A stretch of 10,713 nucleotides of DNA from JACQXM01 sp964569425. GTDB lineage: Bacteria > Planctomycetota > Phycisphaerae > UBA1845. Positions 1 through 4,495 of this stretch are shown here, piece by piece. The notes beneath the pieces were generated by a model, which worked only from the letters and a program-made list of their open reading frames with translations, was not told the DNA's origin and ran no database searches. Position numbers and translations under genes: made by a program. Numbering within the stretch: position 1 is the stretch's first letter; each line of letters opens with the position of its first letter. The stretch covers positions 1 to 10,713 of the forward strand of contig CAZMVD010000138.1 in NCBI GenBank assembly GCA_964569425.1, in the 5' to 3' direction.

Positions 1-164
1 CGCCAGTCGCTCGATTCGCCGTCGTCGATCTCTTTCACGCAGGCCCGCAGCAGTTCCCCACGCGGGTCGCCTTGCTCTTCGAGCCAGTCGGCGTAGATGA
101 GGCGGGCCTCGCGTTTGTCGGTCGCGTCGCGGATCGCGGATAGGAAGGATTCGTGGTCGTTCAT
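1..164 (-). CDS. TIGR02996-domain protein, N-terminal part (runs off the window)
   Basis: The 54 visible residues start MNDHESFLSAIRDATDKR and continue with RLIYADWLEEQGDPRGELLR. This is the hallmark of TIGR02996, a roughly 40-residue N-terminal domain found mainly in planctomycetes (Gemmata, Pirellula and relatives), often in front of leucine-rich or other repeats. Its molecular role is not established. The ATG at 164 overlaps the TGA of the upstream gene as ATGA, which fixes the start and suggests coupled translation. The frame stays open to the window edge, so the C-terminal part and total length are unknown. Seen: the domain motif and the overlap. Known: the family's distribution. Inferred: a planctomycete host. 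In a phage it may be an acquired host domain. Confidence 0.85.
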   Translation of the reverse strand, partial: MNDHESFLSAIRDATDKREARLIYADWLEEQGDPRGELLRACVKEIDDGESSDW

Positions 165-364
165 GGGGCGGGCGCCCAGTTCTGAATATCTTTCATGGCG
201 AAGGAACGCGGTGCGTTTTTGTCCCAATCCCAGGCATCCAAGAGCCATTGCGGTTCGGGGTGCCACACCGTTGCGGCGTAGCGGATCGCGTGGGGCGTAA
301 TGCGGCGAACGGCGGTTTCGCCTTTCCAGTTCGTGTAGACGATTGAGACAGTTTGTTCGTTCAT
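161..364 (-). CDS. Small phage-type protein, WYL-domain-like fragment
   Basis: A 67-residue protein starting MNEQTVSIVYTNWKGE and containing VRRITPHAIRYAATVWHPEPQ, then a WLLDAWDWDK segment and an ending FAMKDIQNW. Short proteins with this layout (a YxNxxGE start, an R-R-I-x-P strand, W-HPEPQWLL, then a closing FAxxDI) are common in phages and resemble part of a WYL ligand-sensing domain without its DNA-binding half. Function is unknown. The frame extends upstream to 445, but the start at 364 is preferred: its ATG overlaps the TGA of the XRE gene as ATGA, and the extension is a low-complexity basic stretch overlapping that gene. It also overlaps the downstream TIGR02996 gene by four bases. 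Confidence 0.75.
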   Translation of the reverse strand: MNEQTVSIVYTNWKGETAVRRITPHAIRYAATVWHPEPQWLLDAWDWDKNAPRSFAMKDIQNWAPAP

Positions 365-642
365 GGGCTTCCTTTCTGCTTGTCCGCTCTCGCTCGTCGC
401 TTTCGCTCGCGCTCGACCACTTCGGCCGGCGCGATGAGCTCCCACAGTTCGACGTCGGCGGCTTGGGCCAATCGCTCGGCGGTGTCGAGGGATACGTTCT
501 TCTCGCCTTTGAGAATCGGGTACAGCGTCCCGCCCGATATGCTTTCCTGCTGGCGGTATTGCAGGACGCTGGGATACTTGGCTTCGATCGCCGCGGGCAG
601 GCGCTCGCGGAATAGGTCACGCGCGGTTTTGGTCATGGTCAT
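361..642 (-). CDS. XRE-family helix-turn-helix regulator
   Basis: A 93-residue protein. Residues of about 12 to 70 fit a Cro/C1-type (XRE) helix-turn-helix: a first helix with LFRERLPAAIEAKY, a turn and recognition-helix region around SISGGTLYPILKGEKNVSLD, and a closing TAERLAQAADVELWEL, the usual last two helices. The tail is strongly basic (ERERKRRARADKQK). The frame is open to 684, but ATG 642 is chosen because it overlaps the TGA of the 35-residue membrane protein gene as ATGA; a second in-frame ATG at 636 is possible. Its likely job is transcriptional repression, possibly of its own operon, whose promoter near 1837..1864 carries an operator-like dyad. There is no C-terminal protease or dimerisation domain as in lambda CI, so it is more Cro-like in size. 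Fold well supported, target inferred. Confidence 0.82.
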   Translation of the reverse strand: MTMTKTARDLFRERLPAAIEAKYPSVLQYRQQESISGGTLYPILKGEKNVSLDTAERLAQAADVELWELIAPAEVVERERKRRARADKQKGSP

Positions 643-746
643 TCGAGATAGAGGACTGCGGCCACGAACGCCAGGCAGGTCCAACAGAGGGCCGCCAAGA
701 GGTCGGGCCAGTTTGCTTCGAGGTACAGGTCGAGTAGAGTAAGCAT
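639..746 (-). CDS. 35-residue single-pass membrane protein
   Basis: A very small gene: ATG at 744..746, TGA at 639..641. The product starts MLTLLDLYLEANWPDL and continues LAALCWTCLAFVAAVLYLE. From about residue 16 to 34 it is almost entirely hydrophobic, giving one transmembrane helix with a short acidic N-terminus. Evidence that it is real: an AGGAG Shine-Dalgarno about eight bases before the ATG, and an ATGA overlap with the XRE gene that follows. Function unknown. Small phage membrane proteins include holins, superinfection-exclusion peptides and inhibitors of host enzymes, but nothing here selects among these. Confidence 0.65.
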   Translation of the reverse strand: MLTLLDLYLEANWPDLLAALCWTCLAFVAAVLYLE

Positions 747-778
747 CGGCGGTCTCCTGGTTAGGTCAGGGGTCGTCA

Positions 779-809
779 GGCCCGCGGCGTGAGTCAGACG
801 CCGCGGGCC
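779..809. repeat. GC-rich stem-loop between small genes (12-bp perfect stem)
   Basis: GGCCCGCGGCGT at 779..790 is exactly complementary to ACGCCGCGGGCC at 798..809, with a 7-base loop. It lies in the 79-base gap between the 78-residue gene and the 35-residue membrane protein gene. Read on the plus strand it is followed by GTTTTC, so it could weakly terminate plus-strand transcription. On the minus strand, the direction of the genes, no T tract follows. CGACCCC occurs on both sides of it on the minus strand. Confidence 0.7.
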
Positions 810-825
810 GTTTTCGTTGGGGTCG

Positions 826-1062
826 TTAGCGGGTCGCCTCTTTCGCGGCGAGCATGGCGTCGGCGTACTTGTACGCCCACCGCGCGACGTTTGCGGTGTC
901 GTCGTTCATTAAGTCCTGGCAGGACATTAAGTCCTGGCAGGAAAGCATCCCCGCCATCGCTTTTGCGGCGAAGTAATCACGGAGCGACATGCCCATTTCT
1001 TCCATGGTGGCGTCGGCGCTCGGGATCACGATCGGGAAGGCGGTCGGTGTGCGGCTGTGCAT
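826..1062 (-). CDS. Small conserved phage-type protein of unknown function
   Basis: A 78-residue protein. Its core reads MSLRDYFAAKAMAGMLS, then after a short spacer TANVARWAYKYADAMLAAK near the C-terminus. Short phage and prophage proteins with this RDYFAAKAM plus AYxxADAML pattern are widespread, typically in early or accessory regions; their function is not known to me. A GGAG sequence lies eight bases upstream of ATG 1062. An 18-base in-frame tandem duplication (907..942) makes the residues SCQDLM occur twice in the variable middle. The upstream gene is separated by a 73-base gap with a stem-loop. Confidence 0.75.
   Translation of the reverse strand: MHSRTPTAFPIVIPSADATMEEMGMSLRDYFAAKAMAGMLSCQDLMSCQDLMNDDTANVARWAYKYADAMLAAKEATR
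907..942 (-). repeat. Tandem 18-base direct repeat inside a CDS
   Basis: Two perfect adjacent copies of an 18-base unit, plus-strand form cattaagtcctggcagga, at 907..924 and 925..942. The length is a multiple of three, so it duplicates six residues in the linker of the 78-residue protein without breaking the frame. It is consistent with recent replication slippage. Confidence 0.9.
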
Positions 1063-1097
1063 GGGTCATTCTCCAAAGGTAAGGGATTCAGGGGTCG

Positions 1098-1118
1098 CCC
1101 CGCCGCGAAGCGACGGGG
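1098..1118. repeat. GC-rich stem-loop between small genes (9-bp stem)
   Basis: CCCCGCCGC at 1098..1106 pairs with GCGACGGGG at 1110..1118 across a 3-base loop, with one mismatch on the plus-strand transcript that is a G-U wobble on the minus-strand transcript. It sits in the 73-base gap between the 55-residue and 78-residue genes. On the minus strand it is followed by CGACCCCTGA, also found after the stem-loop at 779..809. No T tract follows. Confidence 0.6.
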
Positions 1119-1135
1119 AAGGGTGACGGTAGAGG

Positions 1136-1303
1136 TTACTCCTCGAACACCAACTCGGCGATCCGCGACTCCATTTCGTCGTCGTCCCAATCGGTCGGCC
1201 CGTACTCTTTGCGAGCCGCGTCGAGTATTTCGCGGATCTGCTTGGCAATCTCGAACTTCTTCAACTCTCGGGCGGCTTGCTGTTGAATCTTCTGGCTGGT
1301 CAT
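1136..1303 (-). CDS. 55-residue acidic small protein, unknown function
   Basis: ATG at 1301..1303, TAA at 1136..1138. The product starts MTSQKIQQQAARELKKFE, continues through IAKQIREILDAARKEYG, and ends with an acidic stretch containing DWDDDEME and LVFEE. It is predicted to be largely helical, basic and Gln-rich in the first half and acidic in the second. An AGGAG Shine-Dalgarno lies eight bases upstream of the ATG. It falls in a regular series of small genes with the same orientation, gap length and ribosome binding site, which is the main support. I do not recognise the family. The overlapping frame 1066..1248 lacks a ribosome site and has shadow-like composition. Confidence 0.68.
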   Translation of the reverse strand: MTSQKIQQQAARELKKFEIAKQIREILDAARKEYGPTDWDDDEMESRIAELVFEE

Positions 1304-1329
1304 TGCTGAGGCTCCTGGGGTTTGAGGAA

Positions 1330-1356
1330 GCCCGCCGGGCGTCGGCCTCGGCGGGC
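1330..1356. repeat. GC-rich stem-loop between small genes (8-bp stem)
   Basis: GCCCGCCG at 1330..1337 is complementary to CGGCGGGC at 1349..1356, with an 11-base loop. It is centred in the 69-base gap between the 65-residue and 55-residue genes, upstream of the AGGAG of the latter. On the minus strand TTCCTC follows, too poor in T for a convincing terminator. Confidence 0.6.
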
Positions 1357-1372
1357 GGGGGTCGCTTGCGGG

Positions 1373-1570
1373 CTAGTCTCGCGACCAGCCGTGTTGGTTG
1401 AACATGCGGGCTTCGAGCAACTCCGCCCGGTCGAACAAACCGGGCTGGCATTCGCCGGTGTACTGCCAGAACTTCTCGACCAGGTTCCAAGTGCGGCGGT
1501 CGGTCTTTTCCTTGGCCAGTTCCTTCTCGATGCGGCTTGCTAGTTCTTGGTAGGTCAGGGCGTTTGTCAT
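1373..1570 (-). CDS. 65-residue small protein, unknown function
   Basis: The product starts MTNALTYQELASRIEKELAK and ends RMFNQHGWSRD. It is mostly helical and charged, with an aromatic-rich middle (RTWNLVEKFWQYTGE). The open frame extends upstream to 1921 but would cross the previous gene and the promoter; ATG 1570 is preceded by a GGAG eight bases upstream and fits the spacing of neighbouring genes. No family recognised. Its location suggests an early or regulatory phage accessory gene, but that is inference from position only. Confidence 0.68.
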   Translation of the reverse strand: MTNALTYQELASRIEKELAKEKTDRRTWNLVEKFWQYTGECQPGLFDRAELLEARMFNQHGWSRD

Positions 1571-1597
1571 CTTGGAAACTCCGGTGAGGGGAAGAAA

Positions 1598-1622
1598 GGG
1601 CCGCGGCGACTTGCCGCGGCCC
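1598..1622 (-). repeat. GC-rich stem-loop between small genes (10-bp perfect stem)
   Basis: GGGCCGCGGC at 1598..1607 is exactly complementary to GCCGCGGCCC at 1613..1622, with a 5-base loop. It lies in the 65-base gap between the 52-residue and 65-residue genes. On the minus strand it is followed by TTTCTT, so it might act as a leaky terminator; the interrupted T tract makes this uncertain. Confidence 0.65.
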
Positions 1623-1635
1623 GCGTGGCTCTGGC

Positions 1636-1794
1636 TTAGCTGAGGCTGACCACGGCCACCGCGTCGTAGATGCCCATCAGGCGAAGGTTGAGGGCGGTGA
1701 GGTCGGCTTGCTCTTGGGTTGGGAACTCGATGCGGCCGAGCACGTTGCCGTAGAAGCTTTGGCGACCGGCTTGGCTGGTGAGGATGGCGAACAT
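1636..1794 (-). CDS. 52-residue small protein, first gene of the left cluster
   Basis: ATG at 1792..1794, TAA at 1636..1638. The product starts MFAILTSQAGRQSFYGNVLG, continues RIEFPTQEQADLTALNLRLM and ends GIYDAVAVVSLS. It reads as a compact alpha/beta mini-domain; no family recognised. An AGGAGA Shine-Dalgarno lies about seven bases upstream. It is the first gene after the predicted promoter (-10 at 1837..1842), giving a leader of roughly 35 to 40 bases. Confidence 0.66.
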   Translation of the reverse strand: MFAILTSQAGRQSFYGNVLGRIEFPTQEQADLTALNLRLMGIYDAVAVVSLS

Positions 1795-1836
1795 GGCTGT
1801 CTCCTGGGGTTGTGGGTTGTTGCTCTCGATGCCCTG

Positions 1837-1864
1837 ATTGTACGCTATCGGAGACAGGTGTCAA
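1837..1864 (-). promoter_or_regulatory. Sigma70-type promoter for the left small-gene cluster
   Basis: Read on the minus strand, TTGACA (1864..1859, exact -35 consensus) is followed after 16 bases by TACAAT (1842..1837, one mismatch to TATAAT). Transcription would start near 1830 and enter the 52-residue gene at 1794. The match quality, the otherwise GC-rich surroundings and the direction all fit. An A/T tract just upstream sits at the expected place of an UP element. Confidence 0.75.
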
Positions 1865-1869
1865 TAGCG
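1843..1869. promoter_or_regulatory. Operator-like dyad overlapping the promoter
   Basis: CGCTAT (1843..1848) and ATAGCG (1864..1869) form a perfect inverted repeat flanking the spacer and -35 element. Inside it GACA-GG-TGTC (1853..1862) is a second perfect dyad, its centre offset by about 1.5 bases from the outer one. Such a palindrome between -35 and -10 is a typical repressor site. The XRE protein encoded in the same cluster is a candidate ligand, but no binding evidence exists in the sequence. Confidence 0.45.
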
Positions 1870-1874
1870 ACCAG

Positions 1875-1886
1875 GAAAAATTTTTC
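1875..1886 (-). promoter_or_regulatory. A/T palindrome at UP-element position
   Basis: gaaaaatttttc is a perfect 12-base palindrome in otherwise very GC-rich DNA. Relative to the -35 hexamer it covers about -46 to -57 on the minus strand, where the RNA polymerase alpha subunit contacts UP elements. It could alternatively be bound by a regulator or simply be curved DNA. Confidence 0.45.
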
Positions 1887-2036
1887 GGGGGCGGGGAGGG
1901 CGGCTTGCTGGCTTGGCGCAAGTGGCGCTGCTATGGTGGTTTGCGCTCGGCGTGTGGCCGGGCGTCCGTCCACTTTCCGGGCTGACTGCGGCGCGCCCGA
2001 AGCCGCCGCGGTCGGCTCGGGCTTCGGGAGTTGGCG
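1887..2036. other. Intergenic stretch between the divergent left cluster and cargo gene
   Basis: About 150 GC-rich bases after the minus-strand promoter region. I see only GGGAG (2026..2030) as a ribosome site for the plus-strand gene, and no convincing plus-strand -10/-35 pair. Frames crossing this stretch on both strands lack ribosome sites and have Arg/Pro/Ala-rich shadow composition. Confidence 0.5.
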
Positions 2037-2585
2037 ATGCAAGAGATAGTGTGTCCGCATTGTGGCGCGTCGATCTTGGAGGATGCGCCGGGGGCGGTGT
2101 CGCGGTGTCCTGGGTGCGGGGCGAATCCGCATCGGCCGACGGCGGCACAGCAGTTGGCGGCGGCGCGGGCGTCCCAGCCGCGGGCGAAGTGGGGATCGTG
2201 GGCGCTGGCGGCGGTCCTGGCGCCGTGTCTGATTTGCGGGGCGTGCTCGCTTGCGGGGAGTTTGCTGCCTTCGCGGCCGCGAACGGCGGAAGAACAAGCG
2301 CAGGTCGAGCGGGTGTTGGAAGAGCGCGCGGCGATGAGCAAGGCGCGGGAGTTTGTGCGACTGGCGATTGACGAGAGCGTGCGGCACACAGCCAGTTTTC
2401 CGCTGACGGCGCAAGAGGCGCCGCGGAGTCTCGGCGGTGGGCGGTGGGAGATCGCCGGGCAGGTTGAGGTCACCAACGCGTTTAACGCCACGATTCGGCC
2501 GCCCTATCGCGTCGTGCTAGAGAAGGCGGGCGACGGCTGGCGGGCGGTGAGCGTGGAGTACGGTGGGATGCCGGTCTACCCGTGA
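2037..2585 (+). CDS. Zinc-ribbon membrane protein with C-terminal extracytoplasmic domain (accessory cargo)
   Basis: A 182-residue protein on the strand opposite to all its neighbours. Residues 6-9 and 24-27 form two CPxC knuckles (CPHC and CPGC) of a zinc ribbon. A Pro/Ala/Gln-rich linker follows, then one membrane helix at about 53 to 77 (WALAAVLAPCLICGACSLAG), and a C-terminal domain of about 90 to 182 with AREFVRLAIDESVRH, a WEIAGQVEVTNAFN strand and a final DGWRAVSVEYGGM. With the ribbon inside, the C-terminal domain would lie outside the membrane. ATG 2037 is preferred over TTG 2031 because GGGAG at 2026..2030 is well spaced for it. The 3' end overlaps the convergent 69-residue gene by 10 bases. 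It may be a lysogenic-conversion gene; function unknown, and no clear promoter is seen in front of it. Confidence 0.75.
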   Translation: MQEIVCPHCGASILEDAPGAVSRCPGCGANPHRPTAAQQLAAARASQPRAKWGSWALAAVLAPCLICGACSLAGSLLPSRPRTAEEQAQVERVLEERAAMSKAREFVRLAIDESVRHTASFPLTAQEAPRSLGGGRWEIAGQVEVTNAFNATIRPPYRVVLEKAGDGWRAVSVEYGGMPVYP

Positions 2586-2785
2586 TCGGGCGTGCGGTCG
2601 GCGCAGGTGAGGCATTGGCGGTATTCGCCGTGCGTGCCGCTCTTGGTGCGGGCGAGGGCGCATTCGCCGTAGAGGTCGCAGGCGAAGATCGGAATCAGGC
2701 GATCCCGCCCGCCGCAGAGTTGGCAGGGGACTTCGCGCAGGACTTCGCCGCGATGAAAGCAGGGCAAGAACCAGTCGGGCCTCAT
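2576..2785 (-). CDS. Cys-rich small protein (probable zinc finger), end of tail operon
   Basis: A 69-residue protein with paired cysteines: C21-x2-C24, C36-x5-C42 and C58-x2-C61, plus C9 and H11 near the start. The core reads HRGEVLREVPCQLCGG, then FACDLYGECAL and QCLTCADR. I recall small planctomycete proteins with the same HRGxVLRExxCxxCGG and FACxLxGECT layout in phage-like and glycosyltransferase-rich clusters; this is memory, not a search. ATG 2785 overlaps the TGA of the preceding gene as ATGA, strong evidence that it is translated. The function is unknown; metal binding is inferred from cysteine spacing. It converges on the plus-strand cargo gene with a 10-base overlap. Confidence 0.78.
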   Translation of the reverse strand: MRPDWFLPCFHRGEVLREVPCQLCGGRDRLIPIFACDLYGECALARTKSGTHGEYRQCLTCADRTPDHG

Positions 2786-3477
2786 ACGGGCTTCTCGACG
2801 AGGTTTTTCACAAAAAGGGCGTTATCGTAGGCCGCGAAATGTGAATCGGTTAACCACGCACCGTCTTGCGCCAGGATGTAATCGGTCGAGCCGACTTTGT
2901 TTTGCCGTATCCATGACTCACTTGACGCAGCGTATACGGCTGGCGGTCCAACGGCGGTTCGCTCCCACACGGCGTAAGCTACTGCATTCCCGCCGCTGAC
3001 GCCGGACAAACTTAGAGCCGAGAGGTAGGTAACGCCGTCGCATAGATCGTGCGCCCCCTCGATGGGACAGCGGTTGAATTCGTCAGGGTCGCCCGCATCG
3101 GCAAGCCGACCGAATAGCACGCTGGCCGTCGCCGCCAATCCGGTTGTGGAGGTGTAGGCATTCCATGCGTTGTAACTGGTTTGCCCTGGCGCCTCCCCGA
3201 GCATAATCAACCGGCCCGGCCAGTCCGTTGACATAAGCGGCGTGATCGTCGTTGATGGCCTATTGGACCTTCCGTGGAACACAACATCGTAATCGTCAAT
3301 GTCTTCCGACCACTGATTTTCCTCGGTGTCTTCCGGGTCGTCTGTGTGAACGGTGTGGCCAAGGTTCCGTAGAAACGCCGCAGCAGCCACAGCGCCCGTG
3401 CTGGTGATGTTGTTGTCGAAAAACAGCACCATCTTCCCGCCGCAGCAGTTGCAGCCGGGCGAATGCTTGATCCCCAT
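2782..3477 (-). CDS. Tail-tip-region protein with N-terminal CxCC motif and Rossmann-like part
   Basis: A 231-residue protein starting MGIKHSPGCNCCGGKM; C9, C11 and C12 form a CxCC motif like one I associate with planctomycete phage-tail-region proteins. From about residue 17 the pattern is strand-helix-strand: MVLFFDNNITSTGAVAAAAF, LGHTV, YDVVFHG, RLIMLGEAPG, suggestive of a flavodoxin- or glutamine-amidotransferase-like fold, with no catalytic triad that I can identify. The rest (YLSALSLSGVSGGNAVAYAV and an AYDNALFVKNLVE ending) is mixed strands. ATG 3477 follows the previous TAA without a gap. Position near the end of the tail module suggests a virion tip or receptor-interacting protein; this is inference. 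Confidence 0.7.
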   Translation of the reverse strand: MGIKHSPGCNCCGGKMVLFFDNNITSTGAVAAAAFLRNLGHTVHTDDPEDTEENQWSEDIDDYDVVFHGRSNRPSTTITPLMSTDWPGRLIMLGEAPGQTSYNAWNAYTSTTGLAATASVLFGRLADAGDPDEFNRCPIEGAHDLCDGVTYLSALSLSGVSGGNAVAYAVWERTAVGPPAVYAASSESWIRQNKVGSTDYILAQDGAWLTDSHFAAYDNALFVKNLVEKPV

Positions 3478-3852
3478 TTAGCATTCCTCCGCGTCAATCC
3501 AGAGGTCGCCAAAGGGGTCTTCAAAGACGGTGATCCACGTCGTAGCGCCGATCGCCGTCGCGGTCCAGTTGTAGCAAGTCCGCGTCCAGTTGGCGCCATT
3601 GGCTTGGACAATCGCCAGATCGCCCGATGACGGATCGCGGCGATAGATCGTGACCGTACCCGAGCCGGGCGTGTCGGAAGAACGCGCGGTGATTCCCGAT
3701 CCGTCGGTCTTGGCGACGAATTTCACCTCGGGCGAGTAGACGCCGGTGCGCTGGCGGTGGCCGGTCTCGTTGCGCACCTCGGCCGCGAACCGCTGATACA
3801 TCGCGCGGAGTTGGGCGATCGCCTTCGGGCTGAATAGCGTGCCGTCGTTCAT
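3478..3852 (-). CDS. Tail-region protein of unknown function (124 residues)
   Basis: The product starts MNDGTLFSPKAIAQLRAMYQ: a helical N-terminus (FSPKAIAQLRAMYQRFAAEV) followed by a beta-rich half with Gly/Thr/Ser-rich strands (SGTVTIYRRD, YNWTATAIGATTWITVFED) and an acidic ending. This short helix plus small beta domain is compatible with a minor virion or tail-fibre-associated protein. It starts at an ATG overlapping the previous TGA by one base (TGATG) and is followed immediately by the CxCC protein gene. Not recognised as a named family. Confidence 0.68.
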   Translation of the reverse strand: MNDGTLFSPKAIAQLRAMYQRFAAEVRNETGHRQRTGVYSPEVKFVAKTDGSGITARSSDTPGSGTVTIYRRDPSSGDLAIVQANGANWTRTCYNWTATAIGATTWITVFEDPFGDLWIDAEEC

Positions 3853-4481
3853 CAGCCGCGAATGTCGAGGAGGAGCGAAGCCGCGCCGAGGATGGCGGCG
3901 ACGGTGGTTGCGGTCGATGCGTCGTTGATCGCGACGGCGATCCGCAGGTCGAGCACGTCGCCGGGCGAAAGCAGCGTCGCGGAAATATCAAAATCCTTGT
4001 CGGCGAGTGTGGTGCTGTTGATCGACTGCGCCGCGGTGGTTACCAGATCGCTGCCGATGCCCGCTTCGCCGTCGGACTTGTACAGGGCCGCATCGAGCGT
4101 CGCCGAGACGTCGGCGGCGGTCGTGAGCATTCCCGCATGAAAGCGAAGTTTCACGGTCTGGCCGGCGTCGTACTCAGGGGGAAGCCAGAGCGAAGCCCGC
4201 GCGTAGAGCGTAACCGCCCCCGCCGCCTTCACGTCGTAGCTTTGGAGCGAAGGCGAGGCGCTGCCGAACGTCCCGCCGACCAGCGCCAGATCGTCGGCGG
4301 CCGAAGTGCCGGGCAGGTTCGTCGCCAGGGCGTCATGCACTCGCCAGGCGGTCCAGGGGATCGGATAGGCCGCAAGCGCCGTCTGCGCGAGATTGGATCG
4401 CGGGACGTCGGGCTTGAGCGAGCCGGTATAGCGCAGATCGCCGTTGATTTGCAGATCGCCGGAAACGGTATTGAGGGCCAC
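3852..4481 (-). CDS. Beta-rich phage structural protein (209 residues)
   Basis: The start MALNTVSGDLQINGDLRYTG resembles tail-fibre and other phage structural N-termini. Then comes a Thr/Ala/Val-rich body with ALAAYPIPWTAWRVHDAL, LALVGGTFGSASPS and VTLYARASLWLPPEYDAG, ending IAVAINDASTATTVAAILG and a strand LLLDIRG. Composition and repeated strand patterns suggest a jelly-roll-like virion domain; similar proteins appear in environmental phage structural modules, from memory. The start codon is GTG at 4479..4481, with no strong Shine-Dalgarno. Its last base overlaps the next gene's ATG (TGATG). It probably decorates the tail tip or virion; receptor binding is possible but unproven. Confidence 0.72.
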   Translation of the reverse strand: MALNTVSGDLQINGDLRYTGSLKPDVPRSNLAQTALAAYPIPWTAWRVHDALATNLPGTSAADDLALVGGTFGSASPSLQSYDVKAAGAVTLYARASLWLPPEYDAGQTVKLRFHAGMLTTAADVSATLDAALYKSDGEAGIGSDLVTTAAQSINSTTLADKDFDISATLLSPGDVLDLRIAVAINDASTATTVAAILGAASLLLDIRG

Positions 4482-4495
4482 GGTTTCGCTTGGGG

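Noticed and set aside
779..809. Plus-strand intrinsic terminator
   Set aside because: The stem is followed by GTTTTC on the plus strand, but no plus-strand gene lies upstream and the T run is short; kept as one of the stem-loops instead.
1026..1490. Minus-strand frame of 154 codons across two small genes
   Set aside because: It overlaps three ribosome-site-led small genes and two stem-loops and has Arg/Pro-rich shadow composition.
639..1622. CRISPR array or integron-type attC array from the spaced palindromes
   Set aside because: The stems differ in sequence and lie between coding genes, so they are not CRISPR repeats. I see no conserved attC R/L boxes or integrase gene.
1845..2414. Minus-strand frame of 189 codons, very Arg-rich
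   Set aside because: Low-complexity RRPRQ-type composition is typical of a shadow frame in GC-rich DNA, and it runs through the promoter region.
1931..2491. Minus-strand open frame opposite the zinc-ribbon gene
   Set aside because: The plus-strand frame has CPxC pairs, a membrane helix and a good ribosome site; the minus frame is Arg/Ala/Ser-rich without features.
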